Shown piece after piece: positions 61,541-64,000 of a DNA stretch of 64,000 nucleotides. The position numbers and the translations under genes were made by a program. Numbering within the stretch: the first letter of the stretch is position 1; every line of letters begins with the position of its first letter. Source of the DNA: Succinimonas amylolytica DSM 2873. Its GTDB lineage: Bacteria > Pseudomonadota > Gammaproteobacteria > Enterobacterales > Succinivibrionaceae. The DNA lies in assembly GCF_000378405.1 (NCBI RefSeq), contig NZ_KB899637.1, positions 50,134-114,133 on the forward strand, in the 5' to 3' direction. The notes below the pieces were generated by a model. That model did not search any database. It was given only the letters and a program-made list of their open reading frames with translations, and was not told where the DNA came from.

Positions 61541-61773
61541 TACAACTTTCCCAATTGATTGATCTATACATCAAAACGGCTTTAAATCTAGTACAACAAC
61601 GTTTGCTGTTGTTTCTTAGTCTCACAAAAAACTACCATTCGCACTTATCATCATAATTATCCTTCTTTTGTTGTCTGTATCCTTAAAATGGGGGTTTAAG
61701 ACCTAATACGAAAACTCATAGCGACATTTGAAGAACATGGGGAGATTGATCTTATACAATTGGGAAAGTTGTA
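61541..61773. mobile_element. 233-bp MITE-like element with ends like the IS
   Basis: A perfect 17-bp terminal inverted repeat TACAACTTTCCCAATTG at 61541-61557 and 61757-61773 bounds a non-coding core. The repeat shares the TTTCCCAA core of the IS ends at 57452 and 59227. No target duplication is visible (GTTGAT versus TTTAAT), so it may be old. It could be a non-autonomous element moved by an IS1634-like transposase, or a deletion relic of one. Confidence 0.6.
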
Positions 61774-61959
61774 TTTAATACTTTTCTGATAAACGTCAGA
61801 TAAATGTTAAATAATCGGCGTATAGCCGTTAAATTAGATGGCAGAAAGTATAAAGGTTTGACATCAACTCCTTTTAAGTTCAATTGCATATCACGGATCA
61901 AAATTATATGCTGTGGTAAAATGATGGCTGATGATGTTGAGTTTGGAGAGGTTAAAGTT

Positions 61960-63624
61960 ATGGGTGATATTATAAATCCTGTAGAAGGTAATTCTTTTGT
62001 TGATTTGGTTGAAGCCAAAGATACCAGGATATTTGTTGATAAAACAGATTTTATCAACAAAATAAATACACTCCTTAATACTGATGGGAAATTACTGTCT
62101 CTGACTCGTCCCCGCAGATTCGGAAAAACTGTCACTGCCGATATGCTTCTAGCTTACTATTCTAAAGAATATGACGGACAAAAGATTTTTGATAATCTGA
62201 AAATTTCCAAGGAAAAAAGCTTTACTGAACACCTTAACAAATACGATGTTATTTATATCGATATGAACTCCATCAGAGATGATTATATTGCCTATACAGA
62301 AGATGAAGATTTGCAGGTTAAAGGAATCACAACTATTGTTGATTATCTGCAGTACTCGGTTATCGAAGAACTGAAAGAAAATATAAGCTATGCAGAATTA
62401 CTCAGTAAGAGCAGAAAAGTAGGTAAAAAAAATCTCTCATCAGCATTGAGGGAAATATGTAACCACACCAAAGAACAATTTATTCTTATTATGGATGAGT
62501 GGGATTTGATTTACCGTGATTATCGCAATGATACCCAGTTGCAGGAATCCTTTATTGATTTTTTGAGGGGATTGTTTAAAGGCAAAAAAGGTCAGGCCAG
62601 TTTTGCATTTGCCTATCTCACAGGTATTCTTCCTATCAAAAAATACAACTCTCAATCTGCATTAAACGGTTTTGATGAATATAACATGCTTTCTCCTGAG
62701 CCATACGAGAAGTATTTCGGTTTTATAGAAGATGAAGTTGCAGAAATTGTTAAGAACCCTTCATGTGCCATATCTTTACAAGAACTGAAAGAATGGTATG
62801 AAGGGTATAAGCTTAACGGCGTTGATATTTATAATCCCAATTCAGTAGTTTCCGCTGTTAATGATGGCAAATGCAAGAGCTATTGGAGTGGAACGTCTTC
62901 AAATGAAGAAGTTGTAAATCTGATTAACATGAATTTTGACGGAATTAAGGATGACATTATCCGTCTTATTGAAGGCAACGTTATACAGTTTAATTGCCAA
63001 ACCTTCCAGAATGATATGGTGTCAATTAAGAACGAGAATGATATTTTATCATTGCTGGTATGTCTTGGTTATCTCGGGTGCGTGGATGACGGAGGGAATG
63101 ATCGTGCTGCCTATGTTCCTAACAAGGAAATAAAAACAGCTCTTGCCGCTCTGGTAAAATCTCAGCCGTGGTTTAATTCCATGCCGATTATTGAGCGGTC
63201 AGAGCTGCTTTTTAATGCGATAACCTCTCTCGATGGCAACAAAACAGCGGAAATAATCACTCAGATCCATAATTCTCCTAATGTATCACTGCTTAATTAC
63301 AACCGTGAAGAATCAATGGTATTCTGCCTTATATCCGGTCTTATGTGGCGCACCGAGCGTGAATACGAATGCTACCGGGAACTTCAGACCGGTAAAGGAA
63401 GCGCAGATCTGATTTATGCTCCTAAGAGAAGCATGAATCTTCCGATCCTGCTCATAGAGTTCAAGTATGGTCTGAACGCTGAAGAAGCCATGAACCAGAT
63501 TAAGGAAAAGGAATATTTCAGCAGATACCGTGACGGCGATTATCCGAACGATGTGCTGCTTATAGGTATTAACTACGATCCTAAAACTAAGGAGCACCAG
63601 TGCCTAATTGAAAAACTCAATTAA
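61960..63624 (+). CDS. AAA-ATPase-like protein with PD-(D/E)XK nuclease domain
   Basis: A 554-residue protein of the 'AAA-ATPase-like plus PDDEXK_9' family common in gut bacteria. N-terminal FVDLVEAKDTRIFVDKTDFI is the family opening, with a shortened P-loop LTRPRRFGKT (residues 48-57) and Walker B-like FILIMDEWDLIYRD near residue 180. The C-terminal nuclease part has SADLIYAP and LLIEFKYG with the metal-binding Asp and Glu-x-Lys at about residues 485-502. Start chosen at 61960 with GGAGAGG eight bases upstream; the frame is open to 61804. Copies often occur in many variants per genome; function is not established, with a mobile or defence role suspected. Confidence 0.82.
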   Translation: MGDIINPVEGNSFVDLVEAKDTRIFVDKTDFINKINTLLNTDGKLLSLTRPRRFGKTVTADMLLAYYSKEYDGQKIFDNLKISKEKSFTEHLNKYDVIYIDMNSIRDDYIAYTEDEDLQVKGITTIVDYLQYSVIEELKENISYAELLSKSRKVGKKNLSSALREICNHTKEQFILIMDEWDLIYRDYRNDTQLQESFIDFLRGLFKGKKGQASFAFAYLTGILPIKKYNSQSALNGFDEYNMLSPEPYEKYFGFIEDEVAEIVKNPSCAISLQELKEWYEGYKLNGVDIYNPNSVVSAVNDGKCKSYWSGTSSNEEVVNLINMNFDGIKDDIIRLIEGNVIQFNCQTFQNDMVSIKNENDILSLLVCLGYLGCVDDGGNDRAAYVPNKEIKTALAALVKSQPWFNSMPIIERSELLFNAITSLDGNKTAEIITQIHNSPNVSLLNYNREESMVFCLISGLMWRTEREYECYRELQTGKGSADLIYAPKRSMNLPILLIEFKYGLNAEEAMNQIKEKEYFSRYRDGDYPNDVLLIGINYDPKTKEHQCLIEKLN

Positions 63625-63724
63625 CTCGAGTTTCCCACACCCAAAGTAAAGGTCGCCCCTTACTCTTACAGACATGCCTGAAGTAAAAATGTAACAATTC
63701 GATCCCCTGACAAATCCGGTAATT
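63625..63724. other. Short gene-free stretch between convergent genes
   Basis: No feature seen; the two flanking genes converge here without an obvious terminator hairpin. Confidence 0.4.
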
Positions 63725-64000
63725 TTACTGTAGGCATAACAGCCTTTTCATGTCTGATCTGAGCCTTCCTATAAAAGTTCGGAAGAATTCTCCCTGTTGT
63801 CGGAACCATTCATTGAGCATCTCATGGGCTACCTCGTATGCTTTCTCTATATTCCTGTCTGCAATGATTTTCAGCTCGTGAAGTCTGTCAACCAGCTTCC
63901 TGAAGCAGCGCATTAGACTATCAATGGCAACCGTAAAAGGAATATCCTGTGTATCTCCTCGCAGTTCTCCATAAATATCTCCCCGAACGTTCGGATATCC
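63725..64000 (-). CDS. Partial protein of unknown function at the window edge
   Basis: The minus-strand frame is open from the window end to a TAA at 63725, giving 91 codons that include GYPNVRGDIYGELRGDTQ, then IPFTVAIDSLMRCFRKL and a helical end (RQQGEFFRTFIGRLRSDMKR). An internal ATG at 63913 would start a 62-residue protein, but the upstream codons look equally protein-like, so the gene probably begins outside. Not recognised. Confidence 0.45.
   Translation of the reverse strand, partial: GYPNVRGDIYGELRGDTQDIPFTVAIDSLMRCFRKLVDRLHELKIIADRNIEKAYEVAHEMLNEWFRQQGEFFRTFIGRLRSDMKRLLCLQ

Overview
The window looks like the chromosome of a gammaproteobacterium. Pgm, GlgP, CmoA/CmoB/CmoM, S15/PNPase, RuvC, YcjX/YcjF, YbjD, YccT-type and DnaT-type proteins all resemble enterobacterial forms. 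The CCGG-rich coding style, a likely anaerobic (FNR-type) control site and type III effector-like genes suggest a host-associated anaerobe, perhaps Succinivibrionaceae; that family placement is inference. About 57 kb is core chromosome of fairly even composition. From about 57.3 kb to the end the DNA turns clearly AT-rich and holds an insertion sequence, two fic genes, a small inverted-repeat element and an AAA-ATPase/nuclease-like gene, which reads as an acquired island.

Layout: (1) 0-4.4 kb, a sapABCD peptide-uptake operon on the minus strand, entering the window inside sapD. (2) 4.7-4.9 kb, a probable CsrB/RsmZ-type small RNA with three AGGGA-loop hairpins. (3) 5.2-9.1 kb, ycjX-ycjF and an MFS exporter. 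(4) 9.1-12.6 kb, an outer-membrane barrel, dam and an alanine/sodium symporter. (5) 12.8-18.5 kb, a secreted NagZ-like glycosidase facing a module of two paralogous effector-like proteins and a CesT-type type III chaperone. (6) 18.8-20.5 kb, a membrane-anchored toxin-like protein followed by two paralogous small proteins, a candidate toxin/immunity set. (7) 20.5-26.6 kb, a minus-strand run of dnaT-like, cmoA, cmoB, a retropepsin-like protease, an inactive-transglutaminase/7TM protein and an ATP-grasp ligase. (8) 26.9-28.1 kb, a lipoprotein and cmoM. (9) 28.3-34.4 kb, a 1848-residue effector-like protein with a downstream CesT-like chaperone gene that is split into two overlapping frames, recalling the dspE-dspF arrangement. 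(10) 34.4-44.7 kb, yccT-like, ybjD, suhB, ygfB-like, pgm and a glycogen phosphorylase with a histone-H1-like N-terminal tail and CRP and FNR sites upstream. (11) 45.1-52.2 kb, seven tRNA genes (three Val-UAC, three Lys-CUU, one Lys-UUU), an orphan MshQ-like surface protein and rluC. (12) 52.6-57.1 kb, a duplicated-domain lipoprotein, ruvC, rpsO and pnp. (13) 57.3-64 kb, the AT-rich island.

Themes that link the genes: peptide uptake and envelope stress (Sap, YcjXF, retropepsin/ligase cassette); post-transcriptional control (Csr-type sRNA, PNPase, rpsO-pnp attenuator); tRNA wobble modification (all three Cmo enzymes together with their known substrate tRNA-Val-UAC); glycogen use (Pgm, GlgP); and interaction with a host or rival cells (two chaperone/effector loci, a BECR-like toxin, a MshQ-like surface protein, Fic proteins). 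No type III secretion apparatus gene lies in the window, so the effector calls rest on chaperone context and N-terminal composition.
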